Shown piece by piece: positions 62,385 to 64,000 of a DNA stretch of 64,000 nucleotides (position 1 is the first letter of the stretch; every line of letters begins with the position of its first letter). The stretch comes from Agromyces soli (GTDB lineage Bacteria; Actinomycetota; Actinomycetes; Actinomycetales; Microbacteriaceae). The translations under genes and the position numbers were made by a program. Below the pieces are notes generated by a model. That model ran no database searches and had not been told where the DNA came from. It worked only from the letters and a program-made list of their open reading frames with translations. The stretch lies in the NCBI RefSeq assembly GCF_022811605.1, contig NZ_CP094533.1:1302001-1366000 (forward strand), read 5' to 3'.

Positions 62385-64000
62385 GCGCCGCCGCCCTCGG
62401 CCTCCGCCACGCCGCGGAGCCGGCCGCGAGCGCGCCCGGCGAGCCGTGGCTCAACATCGCGATCTTCGGCGCCTTCGTCGCGATCACCATGATCATCGTG
62501 TTCCGCGCCAGCCGGAACAACAAGACCGCCGCCGACTACTACGCCGCCGGCCGCTCCTTCACGGGCGGCCAGAACGGCTCGGCGATCGCGGGCGACTACC
62601 TCTCGGCCGCCTCGTTCCTCGGCATCGTCGGCGCCATCGCGATGACCGGGTACGACGGATTCCTCTACTCCATCGGCTTCCTCGTCGCCTGGCTCGTCGC
62701 GCTCCTCCTCGTGGCCGAGCTGCTGCGCAACACCGGGCGCTTCACCATGGCCGACGTGCTGTCGTTCCGGCTGAAGCAGAAGCCCGTGCGGATCGCCGCC
62801 GCCATCACGACGCTCGTCGTGTGCTTCTTCTACCTGCTCGCGCAGATGGCTGGAGCGGGCGGCCTGGTCTCGCTCCTGCTCGGCATCAGCGACACGCTCG
62901 GCCAGTCGCTCGTGATCACCGTGGTCGGCGCGCTGATGATCCTGTACGTGCTCGTCGGCGGCATGAAGGGCACCACCTGGGTGCAGATCATCAAGGCGGT
63001 GCTGCTCATCGCGGGCGCCGGCGTGATGACGGTGTGGGTGCTCGCGCTCAACGGCTTCGACTTCTCGGCGCTGCTCGACCAGGCCGTCGCCGTCGCCGAG
63101 AACCCCGCGATCCTCGATCCGGGCCTGAAGTACGGCGTCTCGGACCTCTCGAAGGTCGACTTCCTCTCGCTCGGCCTCGCGCTCGTGCTCGGCACCGCGG
63201 CCCTGCCGCACGTGCTGATGCGCTTCTACACGGTGCCGACGGCGAAGGAGGCCCGCAAGTCGGTCGTCTGGGCGATCTGGCTGATCGGCATCTTCTACGT
63301 GTTCACCCTCGTGCTCGGCTACGGGGCCGCGGCGCTCGTCGGGCCATCCGTCATCGCCGCAGCGCCCGGCGGACCGAACTCCGCGGCGCCGCTGCTCGCG
63401 TTCTCGCTCGGCGGCCCGCTGCTGCTCGGCCTCATCTCCGCGATCGCGTTCGCGACGATCCTCGCGGTCGTGGCCGGGCTCACGATCACGGCGGCCGCCT
63501 CCTTCGCGCACGACATCTACGCCTCGGTCGTGAAGAAGGGCAAGCCGGCGGCCGGCGCCGAGGTGAAGGTCGCCCGGCGCACCGTCGTGATCATCGGCAT
63601 CGTGGCGATCATCGGCGGCATCGGGGCGAACGGGCAGAACGTCGCGTTCCTCGTGGCGCTCGCGTTCGCGGTGGCGGCCTCGGCGAACCTGCCGACGATC
63701 GTCTACTCGCTGTACTGGAAGCGCTTCTCCACGAAGGGCGCGCTGTGGAGCATGTACGGCGGGCTCGCCTCCGCCATCCTGCTCATCGCCTTCTCGCCGG
63801 TGGTGTCGGGCTCGGAGACCTCGATGCTGAAGACCGACGCGATCGACTTCGCGTTCTTCCCGCTGTCGAACCCGGGCATCGTCTCGATCCCGCTGGCGTT
63901 CTTCCTCGGCTGGCTCGGCACCGTGCTCGATCGCGGCACGGAGGACCCGGCCAAGCAGTCGGAGATGGAGGTGCGCTCGCTCACCGGCATCGGTGCCGAG
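62381..64000 (+). CDS. actP: Cation:acetate symporter ActP-like, copy 2, 3' end outside window
   Basis: 540 codons are visible and the frame is open at the right edge. SSS-family symporter: N-terminal helix, then TAADYYAAGRSFTGGQNGSAIAGDYLSAASFLGIVGAIAM, the ActP hallmark, and LGTAALPHVLMRFYTVPTAKEARKS. It imports acetate or related short acids with Na+. Its promoter region has LytTR-like sites, so it is a probable target of the divergent LytS/LytTR pair. Confidence 0.92.
   Translation, partial: MSAAALGLRHAAEPAASAPGEPWLNIAIFGAFVAITMIIVFRASRNNKTAADYYAAGRSFTGGQNGSAIAGDYLSAASFLGIVGAIAMTGYDGFLYSIGFLVAWLVALLLVAELLRNTGRFTMADVLSFRLKQKPVRIAAAITTLVVCFFYLLAQMAGAGGLVSLLLGISDTLGQSLVITVVGALMILYVLVGGMKGTTWVQIIKAVLLIAGAGVMTVWVLALNGFDFSALLDQAVAVAENPAILDPGLKYGVSDLSKVDFLSLGLALVLGTAALPHVLMRFYTVPTAKEARKSVVWAIWLIGIFYVFTLVLGYGAAALVGPSVIAAAPGGPNSAAPLLAFSLGGPLLLGLISAIAFATILAVVAGLTITAAASFAHDIYASVVKKGKPAAGAEVKVARRTVVIIGIVAIIGGIGANGQNVAFLVALAFAVAASANLPTIVYSLYWKRFSTKGALWSMYGGLASAILLIAFSPVVSGSETSMLKTDAIDFAFFPLSNPGIVSIPLAFFLGWLGTVLDRGTEDPAKQSEMEVRSLTGIGAE

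Overview
The window is a contiguous piece of a very GC-rich actinobacterial chromosome. Gene content and style fit the family Microbacteriaceae: coenzyme F420 genes, many GTG starts, ATGA/GTGA-overlapped operons, leaderless promoters, DUF222-HNH, DUF3151-purA and pyrE-septum-protein neighbourhoods. The genus cannot be fixed from the sequence alone. No rRNA, tRNA, CRISPR array, prophage or complete insertion sequence was seen.

Region 1 (about 1-20,100) looks like one catabolic and cofactor-supply island. It holds a GntR/FCD regulator (5' end outside the window), an LLM flavin/F420 enzyme, the F420 biosynthesis gene cofC, F420-dependent glucose-6-phosphate dehydrogenase (fgd), a three-gene ABC importer resembling the proposed F420-0 transporter family, an alpha/beta hydrolase, a dihydroorotase-like cyclic amidohydrolase, a second LLM enzyme, a nitrate/taurine-type ABC importer, a RidA-like protein, a zinc alcohol dehydrogenase, a CaiB/BaiF CoA-transferase, an ACMSD-like amidohydrolase and a LigB/LigA-type extradiol dioxygenase pair. 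Four copies of a palindrome (TGGATAC-N-GTATCCA, two perfect) sit in front of the four transcription units of this island. They suggest one GntR regulon that joins F420 supply to degradation of an imported cyclic compound.

Region 2 (20,100-28,200) carries cofD and then the downstream half of reductive pyrimidine degradation: a nitrilase-family beta-ureidopropionase, dihydropyrimidinase, a TIGR03842-like LLM oxidoreductase, an omega-aminotransferase and a CoA-acylating semialdehyde dehydrogenase. No ordinary dihydropyrimidine dehydrogenase is present, so the LLM enzyme is a candidate for the ring-reduction step.

Region 3 (28,200-49,400) is mixed accessory and housekeeping: a WYL regulator with VOC and YdeI proteins, a frameshifted DUF222-HNH gene, a lipoprotein, a LysR regulator, a PepE-like peptidase with a Dcu-type transporter, a ThrE-like exporter, pyrE with a long septum-formation-type protein, a HAD phosphatase, a beta-lactamase-like serine hydrolase, MntR and MntH with two operator-like boxes, a GNAT-AAA+ fusion, a SpoU methyltransferase and CorA.

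Region 4 (49,400-64,000) has a YhgE/Pip membrane protein beside an ABC-ATPase-like protein with no Walker A, a secreted small protein, argG, DUF3151-purA, an MT0933-like small protein, a GNAT enzyme, a TauE/SafE permease, and two divergent DUF485 + acetate-type symporter units around a LytS/LytTR two-component system.

Three intergenic repeat families stand out: four copies of a 62-nt imperfect palindrome, three copies of a 34-nt near-perfect palindrome (one inside the 3' end of the sensor kinase gene), and a CTTCGAC..GCTCAGGGA repeat flanking the dihydropyrimidinase gene. Fifteen genes have a TAnnnT/CAGnCT hexamer 5-7 nt before the start codon, which marks probable leaderless transcription.
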